Shown here one piece after another: positions 9,201-15,915 of a stretch of 64,000 nucleotides of DNA (position 1 is its first letter; each line of letters begins with the position of its first letter). Made by a program: the position numbers and the translations under genes. Under the pieces are notes generated by a model. The model did not search any database. It saw only the letters and a program-made list of their open reading frames with translations, and was not told the DNA's origin. The stretch is from a virus, in IMG/VR virus record IMGVR_UViG_3300021197_001279, positions 22,005 to 86,004 of that record. The stretch is one strand, 5' to 3'.

Positions 9201-11208
9201 ATGTTTTATTGTTTGCATCTGTAGCCGGATCAGCAACTGAAAGATTGATAAAACCAGATCCGTTTGCATTTAGGGCAATACCAGTACCTGAACCGGCGCT
9301 GCCTGTGCCTAAATCAACTGCTAGATTAATTGAATGAACGGAAGCACCGTTAACAAACAATTGTAGCGAACCAACCTCTGCATTACCAAAAGCATCTGCT
9401 GGGTGGTTCTCATTGGAACCTTCCATATCCTGAGCAACATTATAATTAACCGTCCCGGTAATCTCTTGATCTTTCTGATAAACGCCGAGTCTAAGATTCG
9501 CACCAGATGATGCGATTGTAACTTGGTCGTTCACATCCAGTTCAGTAAAACCGGCAGTTGCTGCTTGCTGTGTATATCCTGTTGGGTCATTTGTCGTGTC
9601 AAAAGAAATCTTCATGGCATGACCAGCAGGAACGTTGTAATCAAGTTGGCTTACATCTGGTGCCGCATTTGGTACTAGAACAGAGAACAACTCATTAAAA
9701 CGGTCTATCGGTGTACCAACAGGGGTCTCAGTTGTAAAGTCTAGGAAGAGTCCATCATTGTAATTTCCATCCTCGGCTGCACCAATAGTTGCGCCACCAG
9801 AACCAAAATCAGCCCAATCACCACCAGAATTCTTAAATTGTAAGGTCCCAGAGTTATCTCTAAATCCATAGCCGCTAGCAGTGTCTGTGTCTCCAAATGA
9901 AATGTAGCCACTACCTTGCACTCGTAAATTGTTTTTGGCAGACAAATACTTACCAGAAACCTCAAGGTCATCTGTTGTTGAATTGAATCCAAGTTTTACG
10001 TCTTGTGAATCTCCAAAGTTTATTTCTCTATCGTCTCCAACAAACACATCTCCCCAACGAAGGCTTGGTGTTCCGAGGGAAAAGTTGTCTGTTGGTATTG
10101 CAGTTGCATCAGCATTATTTGCGGCGATTGATTTAGGAACAACGTTTCCGAAAACAACAAGACCTCTTTGTTGATCAAAATTGTTTTTATAAACTGTTCC
10201 TTGAAAATCACCAAGGACAGCAATTTCTTGAGTCCTGTCTGAGCCGCTAACAACACCATTGGAGGCGGATAATGGAGCAACTGTCTTTAGGGCAAATCTA
10301 AAAAACGATTGTTTGGCTGTCGTATTCTCAGTTCTTTTAAACTGAATAGATCCTACTTCTTCCGCAACAGATGGAGATTCGTTAGTGGGCAGCTTAAAGC
10401 TTATCTCTCCTGCATGTAGTTGATTCGAGGTAGAACCAGAAGAAAATGTCCCGCCAAGTGTGTTAGCCAAAAAGATCTGTGGTCTTTGAGTAGCGGTAGC
10501 ATTTCTATTTTCCATTTCAATTCTTGGTAAACAAACGCCAACATTATTAGAGTTCATCTTCAATGAACCCATATTTATTTCCATACCATCAGCAGGGCCT
10601 GAGCCGGTGATTGTTACGGCACCAGTTACACGAAGGTTTCCTTTAAATTGGCCACCCTTAATATCAAAGGTTTCGCCCGAACTTCCAATAGATCTCAAAG
10701 GGGCAAAGATTTTAATTGGTGATGCCCCAAAGATGCCGCCCTTAAGGGCAACCGGTGCTTCGAACACAGCAGTGCCAGAAACAGTCAGTGCAGGATCTAC
10801 GGCTCTATTGAATGTAGCGGCATCTGGAATAGAAGAGTCGGCAGCAACAGAGGCTGTAGCGCTATATTCTGTGCTTCCTTCTTTGTAAATTAAATCTGAA
10901 TTGTTAGATGATGTTACTCTTATTTGCCCTGTGAATATGTGAGTATCATCAGTAGTGTTTCCAATTTGTGTTGAGCCGGTTTGTGATAAAATTATGGTCT
11001 CGTTAACATTAAGGGTATCAATGTTAAGAGTACCACTTAAATCCATGTCTCCTTTGATAAGAAGACTACCCGTCAAAACTACTGAGGAGCCATCGTAAAC
11101 AAAGCTTTGGCTACCAGAGAGATTACTGGCCGAGTCCGATGTTTGGACTGCATGTGTGCCACCTCTACCAAGCGCACCTGAAACATATGCCCAACCGAAT
11201 TCTGCCAT
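6229..11208 (-). CDS. Giant tail fibre/surface protein with internal duplication
   Basis: A 1659-aa, Ser/Thr/Asn/Gly-rich protein. The N-terminal third (1-about 500) has fibre-like blocks such as 'SLGTPSLRWGDVFVGDDREINFG', common in phage tail fibres. The rest consists of two homologous halves of about 540-600 residues (roughly 520-1056 and 1060-1659). Aligned landmarks are 'DQRNGWNYAQVKHVIG' (near 689) and 'DQRNGWNYARVIHRIG' (near 1229), 'GSLQLFVNG'/'GSLVIEVNG', and 'GWTGTFSQI'/'DWTGYLSRI' at the ends. There is no enzymatic motif. The start overlaps the upstream stop (TAATG). It is likely an adhesin or baseplate-attached fibre; the role is inferred from composition and neighbours. Confidence 0.65.
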   Translation of the reverse strand: MAEFGWAYVSGALGRGGTHAVQTSDSASNLSGSQSFVYDGSSVVLTGSLLIKGDMDLSGTLNIDTLNVNETIILSQTGSTQIGNTTDDTHIFTGQIRVTSSNNSDLIYKEGSTEYSATASVAADSSIPDAATFNRAVDPALTVSGTAVFEAPVALKGGIFGASPIKIFAPLRSIGSSGETFDIKGGQFKGNLRVTGAVTITGSGPADGMEINMGSLKMNSNNVGVCLPRIEMENRNATATQRPQIFLANTLGGTFSSGSTSNQLHAGEISFKLPTNESPSVAEEVGSIQFKRTENTTAKQSFFRFALKTVAPLSASNGVVSGSDRTQEIAVLGDFQGTVYKNNFDQQRGLVVFGNVVPKSIAANNADATAIPTDNFSLGTPSLRWGDVFVGDDREINFGDSQDVKLGFNSTTDDLEVSGKYLSAKNNLRVQGSGYISFGDTDTASGYGFRDNSGTLQFKNSGGDWADFGSGGATIGAAEDGNYNDGLFLDFTTETPVGTPIDRFNELFSVLVPNAAPDVSQLDYNVPAGHAMKISFDTTNDPTGYTQQAATAGFTELDVNDQVTIASSGANLRLGVYQKDQEITGTVNYNVAQDMEGSNENHPADAFGNAEVGSLQLFVNGASVHSINLAVDLGTGSAGSGTGIALNANGSGFINLSVADPATDANNKTFTIFKHRTSKVVIDTRDQRNGWNYAQVKHVIGASTKTTNFLEWLNDGEASGSAITFTNPRISSLGLSGDKYLSGVKYHTSAAPVYNAQVSNFYRNTYPTGSVITFSSTNGSATAQAPPAIGGSEDYTKQILLTASFTNSTTTYYGTSFTNEVTVTHPFKSQTGVGPATGSGILLDNTTNNTTNLSERFTSEAFRLPSGSFANQSAVTSATWHSGSHMTGSDHANGLLVFAQKVQSPKNTSGTGITNGDFTGPGNAYGGQPDYSSVSGTRTYFRKVQNTSGATIRDLKITTTKSSRINNDSLTTNNVQMFVKFPDKTGFLDVSQNFAFGSYAEGNGALINGADDNSNTSETVSSNAVHCVTFGTQSVADDDYVVVKMIADAGWTGTFSQIDFQLGASDVSAPTEAPTLDDIDADDQGTTSKLSFGASNDVTGYSNATRSTIGSSNIDSNGVYSFSGDQRGVITSLRVINGNLNEDVSANSPSYTTNAFKNAYTGSLVIEVNGSELHTIQLASSVSTINSQNSNGTGFVANALSFSETTDGIPDYNKNYRTGTYTIGTTDQRNGWNYARVIHRIGGSDTTTNYVDWVNDASSSVAMTSSSAGLDNFDHLDRYYQSGVGYFASRPSASFKYIASEVYSNVYSNSSTAVSYGTTTNSSVTKININGDGVSNSEVSAATSALPALNNSANCEAEDIQVTGSVLFDNLTSIKEGLSLFTAYDVSVASTVDHPIKTNLTTTTYSKTAFMVYSGSVGSTNLNTNEYFNTETYRIVSGNYANQAAVTNSGNTWDSSNSVNDNENYAAYCDGMVTVNGYAISPLKIGNAGDTRNVANGGTLQAPVNNPNYSSLTKATRTFYRYFRNQTGVSSATPTLQLYGDATIVAKSGAFYTGTPGANKFINVEIKIPSDPSFTGLDDTSTAWGDAVKPYSAGVQPSTDGVGVYGGGGSGLDQTVDANGNSFQLQLQQRQIRNNQYVIVKITAHKDWTGYLSRINISY

Positions 11209-12329
11209 TATTCATCGACCCCAGACCCTGATAGTTCATACATTCTAGCAGCAGGAATCTCTGTTAGTGCTGCTTGAAGTTGATAATCTATAGCAGAACC
11301 AGAGGCGGATAAAAATACTTGCTTGCACTTTACTGGTATTGTTACTTCATCTCCGTTACCTGCCAGTGGCCAGAAGTGAAGATTTCGATAAACGTTGTTA
11401 GTCAAAAAGAAAGGGCCAATTACAGGATTTAACTCATCTGACCCTCCAAAGTTTGTTAGATCATTTAGGTCATCATTATTACCACTTGAGTCTTTAATGA
11501 TTGTATTTGCTCCATCAATGACATCATTTTCATTATCGCCAAATTGATACCATAGTTTTAAGTTGGCGCCCTCTATGTTTCTAGGATCTGCTTTCCCACC
11601 GGTATTGTAAAGCGACGTAACGTTAGCCGCACTTAACTCCGCACTCCATACTGCTACTTCATCAATACCAACTACTTTATCTAAATCAATTCCATTAAAT
11701 AGAACGAACTTGGTTGAACCAGTGAGAGGGTTCCCAGTGGCCCCAGTTGTTGTCGCGACAGCGCTACCATTCCTGTAAACATTAATGGCGCCACCCGCAG
11801 CACCATCAAAGGCCACTACAAAGTGATTCCAGCCATTTGTGAATTGGTTTGCATCAGAATCTGAGAAACTCTTATATGTTCCACCGGCTGTATCCACTGA
11901 TCTGATCTGAAACCTTCCGTTAAGACCGGAGGGGTTTCTTGGTCTAAATTCAATTGCATTATCTCCAGCTTCGTTTTGCAAAGCAATGAAGTTTTCATTA
12001 GCATTGAAAGTGCCATTACCATCACTACCGCTAATCCAAAAGGCAAATGATGCTCCGCTTCCGTTTGGAATATCGAAAACATTATCAGAAGTTCTGAAAT
12101 CCATAGTCCCTTTGGCCGCCAATGCATTGTTACTTAAAGAGCCGAAATGAACACGCAGTTCACCAGAGCCACTGGTTTTCTTAACCTTAATCTCTTTTGT
12201 GACTTGATAAAAAGATATTTTTTCTTCATTCTCATCAGAAATCTGAGATCCGGTTATAAATGGAATACCAGAAACTAAGTAAGAGCCAGCGTTTTGAAGA
12301 CCAGTGGTGTATTTAAATTTTTCACTCAT
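11208..12329 (-). CDS. Fibre-cluster protein with LamG-like domain inserted in a small conserved fold
   Basis: A 373-aa protein. Residues 1-65 and the last about 70 residues align with the two shorter neighbouring proteins (136 and 137 aa): all begin with 'YTxGLxxxGSYxxxGxP' and end with 'VKCKxxFxxxSG...TEIPxxRMYxLxG'. Between them about 230 residues form a concanavalin/LamG-like domain ('SGASFAFWISG', 'GWNHFVVAFDG', 'IDEVAVWSAELS', 'LKLWYQFGDNEND'). LamG folds usually bind glycans or proteins, so this may be the receptor-contacting member of the family. GAGGGGG lies before the ATG. Family homology is seen directly; the binding role is inferred. Confidence 0.65.
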   Translation of the reverse strand: MSEKFKYTTGLQNAGSYLVSGIPFITGSQISDENEEKISFYQVTKEIKVKKTSGSGELRVHFGSLSNNALAAKGTMDFRTSDNVFDIPNGSGASFAFWISGSDGNGTFNANENFIALQNEAGDNAIEFRPRNPSGLNGRFQIRSVDTAGGTYKSFSDSDANQFTNGWNHFVVAFDGAAGGAINVYRNGSAVATTTGATGNPLTGSTKFVLFNGIDLDKVVGIDEVAVWSAELSAANVTSLYNTGGKADPRNIEGANLKLWYQFGDNENDVIDGANTIIKDSSGNNDDLNDLTNFGGSDELNPVIGPFFLTNNVYRNLHFWPLAGNGDEVTIPVKCKQVFLSASGSAIDYQLQAALTEIPAARMYELSGSGVDE

Positions 12330-12339
12330 TTGGTCCCCC

Positions 12340-12753
12340 TCACGTATTTATGCCAGAACCAGTAAGTTCATACATGCGCCCTACTGGAATTTGGGTTTGT
12401 GAGGCAAATACTGAAAATGTAATTGATCCGCCACTGGCATTGGAGAAGTAAATTTCTTTACATTTTAGATCTAAAGTAAGACTAGTGTTATTTGGAACGT
12501 CGTAGTAATGCTTGTTCGCAACAACATTTGCAGTAGAACTAGTTGAGACAAGGTGCACCCTAAGATCTCTATTACTAGTGGTTTCTGTGTTTGTTATTAC
12601 TACCTGCTTTGTTACATGTAAAAACTCAAGTTCTTGCTCACTAACTCCACTACCGGCGGTATGACCTAGTGTGTAAGTCTTAAGGTAAGGGTAGCCTGAG
12701 GAGACATAACAACCTGCTGCCTGCAGGCCTGGTGTATAGTGAAAGACTGACAT
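12340..12753 (-). CDS. Small fibre-cluster protein, paralogue 2
   Basis: A 137-aa protein with the scaffold shared by its neighbours: 'YTPGLQAAGCYVSSGYPYL' at the N-terminus, a central 'VTKQVVITNTE...DLRVHL' strand pair, and a C-terminus 'LKCKEIYFSNASGG...RMYELTGSG'. It is probably a small beta-barrel surface or fibre-associated protein. The start codon overlaps the upstream stop (TAATG). The function is not known; it could be a head decoration or fibre adaptor protein. Confidence 0.6.
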   Translation of the reverse strand: MSVFHYTPGLQAAGCYVSSGYPYLKTYTLGHTAGSGVSEQELEFLHVTKQVVITNTETTSNRDLRVHLVSTSSTANVVANKHYYDVPNNTSLTLDLKCKEIYFSNASGGSITFSVFASQTQIPVGRMYELTGSGINT

Positions 12754-13163
12754 TATGAAGCAACTCCTACTACTCCGTCAAGAGTAAACATTCTTTGGTC
12801 GGGTATCTCGGTTAACTCAGCATACACTTGAGCCTCAGAGGTTCCAGAGCCAGTCCAGATAAATATCTCTTTACATTTAACGTTAAAGCTTATTTCTTTA
12901 CCAGCATTTACAATAAAATAATTGGCGTTATCATTTGCACCGTGAGTGTAGCCATGTTCGCCATCTGCTCTTGGCGCAAAGCCAACCCTAATTGCAGTTG
13001 AACCATCGGTGTTTTTCACTAAAATTGACTTAGAAACTTGAGGAAAAACAAACCTCTCGCTAGTACTAGCATTAATCCCAGTAGAACCAGAAAGGTAAGG
13101 ACGACCAGCAACTTGATAAGAGCCAACGTTATGAAGACCAGCGGTATAATAAAAATTTGACAT
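12753..13163 (-). CDS. Small fibre-cluster protein, paralogue 1
   Basis: A 136-aa protein and the first of three tandem paralogues. It starts 'YYTAGLHNVGSYQVAGRPYL', carries 'VSKSILVKNTDGSTAIRVGF' and ends 'NVKCKEIFIWTGSG...IPDQRMFTLDG'. It follows the ribosomal protein S21 gene by 20 nt and has an AGGAGT ribosome-binding site. It contains no catalytic motif. Tandem duplication with divergence is evident; the molecular role is unknown. Confidence 0.6.
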   Translation of the reverse strand: MSNFYYTAGLHNVGSYQVAGRPYLSGSTGINASTSERFVFPQVSKSILVKNTDGSTAIRVGFAPRADGEHGYTHGANDNANYFIVNAGKEISFNVKCKEIFIWTGSGTSEAQVYAELTEIPDQRMFTLDGVVGVAS

Positions 13164-13183
13164 TTTGGACTCCTATAAGTTAA

Positions 13184-13396
13184 TTAGTTGTTTTGGGCCA
13201 TTTTTCTCATTCTTTTTTTATGCCTGGCAATCGCCTTTTTCTTTGCTAAACGCTTCTTTTCAGAAGGTTTACGAAAATACCTTCTTTCCCGAACCTCGTC
13301 AAAAATTCCAGATTTTTTACATTTTCTCTGGAATCTTTTGATGAATCGATTTGGGTCTTCATTTTTTCTGGGTTTTACCGTAATGTTAGTTGCCAT
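13184..13396 (-). CDS. rpsU: Phage-encoded 30S ribosomal protein bS21
   Basis: A 70-aa, strongly basic protein with the full bS21 pattern: an N-terminal strand ('ITVKPRKNEDPNRFIKRFQRKCKKSG'-type segment, residues 5-30), the central 'DEVRERRYFRKPSEKKR' region (33-49) and a Lys/Arg helix to the end. Length matches bacterial S21 (about 70 aa). bS21 sits near the anti-Shine-Dalgarno end of 16S rRNA and helps initiation; phage copies are known in Pelagibacter phage HTVC008M and many uncultured phages. It may replace host S21 to favour phage mRNAs (inference). It lies in the late block, 1 nt after the 145-aa gene, with an AGGAAAT RBS. This is a confident family assignment. Confidence 0.93.
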   Translation of the reverse strand: MATNITVKPRKNEDPNRFIKRFQRKCKKSGIFDEVRERRYFRKPSEKKRLAKKKAIARHKKRMRKMAQNN

Positions 13397-13397
13397 T

Positions 13398-13835
13398 TTA
13401 ATTTCCTGCTAGTTTTTTCCAAACGCCACTTGAAGCAAAAGCCCCAATGTTAACGCCCGGGTCGTTAGGTGCCATACCGTCTAATGCTTTTGATCCATGT
13501 GGCGCATTTGACGTGCCGCTGTTTCTATTGGACATTGGTGTAGTCCCCTCAAAAAGATCAACACCATTATATGCACCTTGTCCAATAGAGTCAAGAAGAG
13601 CCTTTCGCCTCTGCTTTTCTGCTTCTGCACGTTCATGTAATCTTCGGTTTGCTTGCTCATCAGACTCTAATTGCACTCTCTGTTTGTTCTCTTGCATTAA
13701 AGGTTGTTGGTGTTGAGATGTACCTATCATAACTTCACTAATGATAGTTGACAGGGTACCTTCTTCAAAAATAACTTCTTTAATGCACTCCTTAATTAGA
13801 GGTCTTAGCATTTTCTTTAATTCTGTCTTGTTCAT
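13398..13835 (-). CDS. Conserved hypothetical protein next to prohead protease
   Basis: A 145-aa protein with a helical, charged N-terminus ('LKKMLRPLIKECIKEVIFEEG'), a basic coiled-coil stretch (about 60-80, RAEAEKQRR) and a Gly/Asn/Pro-rich C-terminus ending 'VWKKLAGN'. The gene starts directly after the protease stop and ends 1 nt before rpsU. The N-terminal short helix with Glu residues resembles the leader motifs of several other small proteins here. It may be a prohead core or internal protein; no family is recognised with certainty. Confidence 0.55.
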   Translation of the reverse strand: MNKTELKKMLRPLIKECIKEVIFEEGTLSTIISEVMIGTSQHQQPLMQENKQRVQLESDEQANRRLHERAEAEKQRRKALLDSIGQGAYNGVDLFEGTTPMSNRNSGTSNAPHGSKALDGMAPNDPGVNIGAFASSGVWKKLAGN

Positions 13836-14453
13836 TTAATCCCCTAGAATTCTTCTAAATAGCCCATCGATGTTGTTCTCTTTTCTCTCCTTAAGGCGAG
13901 ATGAAACAACCTCAGACATCCCTCTACCAGGATAAACATAGGCATCTGGAGTGGAAGGTTCGGACACAATGTCAAAACAAATCAATTGGAAGTCAGCCTC
14001 TACAACTGTCTTTCCCATGCTTTCTCGGACAGATCCAAGTCCACGAGAAGAAATACCAAGTTTAACCCCGGCATTCACTAGGTCTTTAAGAATTCTACCT
14101 GAAGGAGTGTCGAGGACTTTAATCTTACCCATAACATCCTTTCCTTCCCACCAAACTTGAGTTATAATGTGAGAAACATTCTTAAGGTTAACAACTGAAT
14201 CGTCTGGGTGATCTAGTTCACCGCATGCGCGATTGTCTTTGACTACCCGACTATAGTTGTCCATTTCTCTCTTAAGAACCTCGTAAGGGTACACACGGCC
14301 ATTTCCGTTCTGCTTGTCTGCAGTTTGAATACGACCAGAAAGAAACATTGTTCCATCGTTCATAGCCTCTCTCTTCTCGGCCTCTGTTAAGAGATCAAGA
14401 CAGACACCATCTTTGCAAAGTTCATAAAATTCTTGTAAAAGTTCTTTTCCCAT
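13836..14453 (-). CDS. Prohead core maturation protease (gp21-like)
   Basis: A 205-aa serine protease of the T4 gp21 (peptidase S80) type, which cleaves scaffold and capsid N-termini at (L/I)-x-E during head maturation. Visible features are 'SGRIQTADKQNGNGRVYP' near 39-56, the catalytic His in 'ELDHPDD' (H82) and the catalytic Ser in 'LGISSRG' (S135/S136), at spacings close to those of T4 gp21. I chose the ATG at 14453 because GGGAAGG lies upstream and the longer frame extends into the terminator hairpin. It lies downstream of the terminase-portal genes as in T4, but its scaffold partner is 12.5 kb further on instead of adjacent. Confidence 0.88.
   Translation of the reverse strand: MGKELLQEFYELCKDGVCLDLLTEAEKREAMNDGTMFLSGRIQTADKQNGNGRVYPYEVLKREMDNYSRVVKDNRACGELDHPDDSVVNLKNVSHIITQVWWEGKDVMGKIKVLDTPSGRILKDLVNAGVKLGISSRGLGSVRESMGKTVVEADFQLICFDIVSEPSTPDAYVYPGRGMSEVVSSRLKERKENNIDGLFRRILGD
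13856..13862 (-). promoter_or_regulatory. Late-promoter-like CTATTTA in the 3' end of the protease gene
   Basis: CTATTTA lies 20 nt before the ATG at 13835, inside the last codons of the protease gene. The spacing matches other copies. Because the bases also encode protein, chance is possible. Confidence 0.3.
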
Positions 14454-14463
14454 ACCTTCCCTC

Positions 14464-14495
14464 AAAATAAAAAATAGAGTGGGCGCCACCCACTC
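14464..14495 (-). terminator. Rho-independent terminator before the prohead protease
   Basis: On the minus strand GAGTGGG and CCCACTC form a 7-bp stem around a 5-nt loop, followed by TATTTTTTATTTTG. It lies in the 91-nt gap between the DUF1360-like gene and the protease. The gap also holds a weaker GC-rich inverted repeat at about 14506-14523. Confidence 0.75.
14468..14477 (-). promoter_or_regulatory. Degenerate late-promoter-like element (CTATTTTTTA)
   Basis: Nine of ten bases match CTATTTATTA. It overlaps the terminator U-tract and ends 14 nt before the protease ATG. The site could be a promoter built into the terminator, or only the U-tract. Confidence 0.25.
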
Positions 14496-14544
14496 GCGTT
14501 AAGAACCGCTGCAACAACGGCGGACTGGCTGTAATGTCCAACGC

Positions 14545-14874
14545 TTAATCACCAACATGTTCACCCCCTGGTCTTGGTGATACTCTTAGGCCAAAGTCAT
14601 TGACTAAAACCGAGAGCAAATAAGTAGTACCCGCCCCTAAACAGGCTAGGCAAAAAGCATTCGCAAGCGAATACTCGAATGTAAATAGTTCCGTAAAGCC
14701 GTTAATGCCAAAAAGAAACAAGGAACACCACCAACCCATGCATAACGGGCAGTTCCATAAAGTGTTCCATTTTTTTGTGTAATCTTTTTTTGGCCTTATG
14801 TTCTCAAAAATCTTTCCGTAGACAATAATAAATGTCATTCCGTAAGCAGTTAAGATGAAATGTAACGTATCCAA
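14545..14874 (-). CDS. DUF1360-like small membrane protein
   Basis: A 109-aa protein with three hydrophobic segments: residues 4-20, 47-62 (after the motif) and about 70-92. Between the first two is 'WNCPLCMGWW' (C42, C45), the hallmark of DUF1360-type membrane proteins, which usually read CPxCxGxW. The function of that family is unknown. It lies between a ParB-like gene (1 nt away) and a terminator. The Cys pair could bind metal or form a disulfide; this is speculation. Confidence 0.55.
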   Translation of the reverse strand: MDTLHFILTAYGMTFIIVYGKIFENIRPKKDYTKKWNTLWNCPLCMGWWCSLFLFGINGFTELFTFEYSLANAFCLACLGAGTTYLLSVLVNDFGLRVSPRPGGEHVGD

Positions 14875-14875
14875 T

Positions 14876-15385
14876 TTAACCTCGCTGTAATCCGTAAGTT
14901 ATTAAAAACCATAGGTCACGATCAAAATAATCTTCTTCTATGTGTTCTTCGCTTTTACCAAAAAATCTTATTTCCACTGGGATTGGCTGGTCTGTTTGGC
15001 ACCCTAGTCGTATACGATGGTTGCCCTCATACACTCTGGCTATGATATCATCACCTTTCCATTCGGCAACAATAAGCACAGGTTCTTGTATTCCCCTTTC
15101 GGCAACGTCGGCTTTGAGATCAGCCCATTCATCAAAATCATAACGACCGGTTCCTAGCCCAGAACCTCTCCTGAAGCCTCTTTCGTGCTCTCCTGCCTTG
15201 CCTTTCATTCTTGTGATTGGACCACCATTATCCTTACAAATAGCAAAACCTCTGTACGTTGCAGTTAAGTGGTCGTTGTCTTTCTCTGTATGATACCCAG
15301 GGTGTTTTTTTAATTTACCCTCAAACTCTTTGTTTTCGTTTAGAAACTTACGCCAACTCTCAAGTATGATTCGTTGTTTACTCAT
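14876..15385 (-). CDS. ParB/sulfiredoxin-fold protein
   Basis: A 169-aa protein. Residues about 83-150 match the ParB-like nuclease fold: a 'DEWADLKADVAERGIQEPV' helix-strand unit, then the loop 'YEGNHRIRLG' (E120-G128) corresponding to the conserved G-x-H-R phosphate-binding motif of ParB N-terminal domains, which binds nucleotide in several families. The first 20 residues ('ILESWRKFLNENKEF') form a short amphipathic helix with possible prohead-protease cut sites (L-N-E), recalling the T4 capsid-targeting sequence. No helix-turn-helix follows, so it is not a partition protein. The start overlaps the upstream stop (TAATG). Substrate unknown. Confidence 0.6.
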   Translation of the reverse strand: MSKQRIILESWRKFLNENKEFEGKLKKHPGYHTEKDNDHLTATYRGFAICKDNGGPITRMKGKAGEHERGFRRGSGLGTGRYDFDEWADLKADVAERGIQEPVLIVAEWKGDDIIARVYEGNHRIRLGCQTDQPIPVEIRFFGKSEEHIEEDYFDRDLWFLITYGLQRG

Positions 15386-15915
15386 TAGTAACTGTACCTT
15401 CCATAAAGGTAAGGAGCAAACAGATTATTTTGATTGATTGATCCCTTCTCGGCCTCGGCAGGAACTTCACCAAGTTCTGTTGACTCTTCTTTATCAGGCT
15501 CAAGTAACGCATCGTCTTGCATGGCATCGTAAGCAGTTGTGCCGGCAATGTAAGACTGTTCTGTCTTAAACCACTCAGATAATGATAGGAGGGTGGCTTT
15601 TATTGAGTCAAGTTTCTCTGACTCCATTATTGTACCTTCCATTGATCCATAAACATTACCGCCCTGGATTGAATCGTATTCAATGATACCTTGCTTTCTA
15701 AGGAACTCTAGCATTCTAGATTCCGCACCGTAAACAAGATCCGACATGATGTCTTTTGGGAAAGCAATTACCTTGTTGTCTTTTTGTTTAATAATGATGT
15801 CAATGTCTTTATGTTCCATAATCATCAAGTCGCCGTTGAGAGCAGACCTAATGTTCATCTCAAATGTTATGTTAAACTCTTTTTCCAACTCTTCAATGTT
15901 AATTTTAATGGCCAT
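15385..15915 (-). CDS. Hypothetical protein, head/packaging cluster
   Basis: A 176-aa protein with an N-terminal alpha/beta part (residues 1-55, 'IDIIIKQKDNKVIAFPKD'), a central helical segment (about 95-125) and an acidic C-terminus ending 'APYLYGRYSY'. The acidic tail with Tyr-rich end could be a protein-docking segment. It overlaps the upstream gene by 11 nt and the downstream gene by 1 nt, so it is translated with the head genes. No family is recognised. Confidence 0.5.
   Translation of the reverse strand: MAIKINIEELEKEFNITFEMNIRSALNGDLMIMEHKDIDIIIKQKDNKVIAFPKDIMSDLVYGAESRMLEFLRKQGIIEYDSIQGGNVYGSMEGTIMESEKLDSIKATLLSLSEWFKTEQSYIAGTTAYDAMQDDALLEPDKEESTELGEVPAEAEKGSINQNNLFAPYLYGRYSY

Noticed and set aside
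14506-14523. GC-rich inverted repeat (CCGC...GCGG) before the protease
   Set aside because: Only about 4 bp pair firmly and there is no U-tract; the neighbouring hairpin at 14464-14495 is the better terminator.
14876-15385. ParB-fold protein considered as a plasmid-style partition or defence nuclease
   Set aside because: No ParA partner, no centromere repeats and no helix-turn-helix; the gene lies in the head operon.
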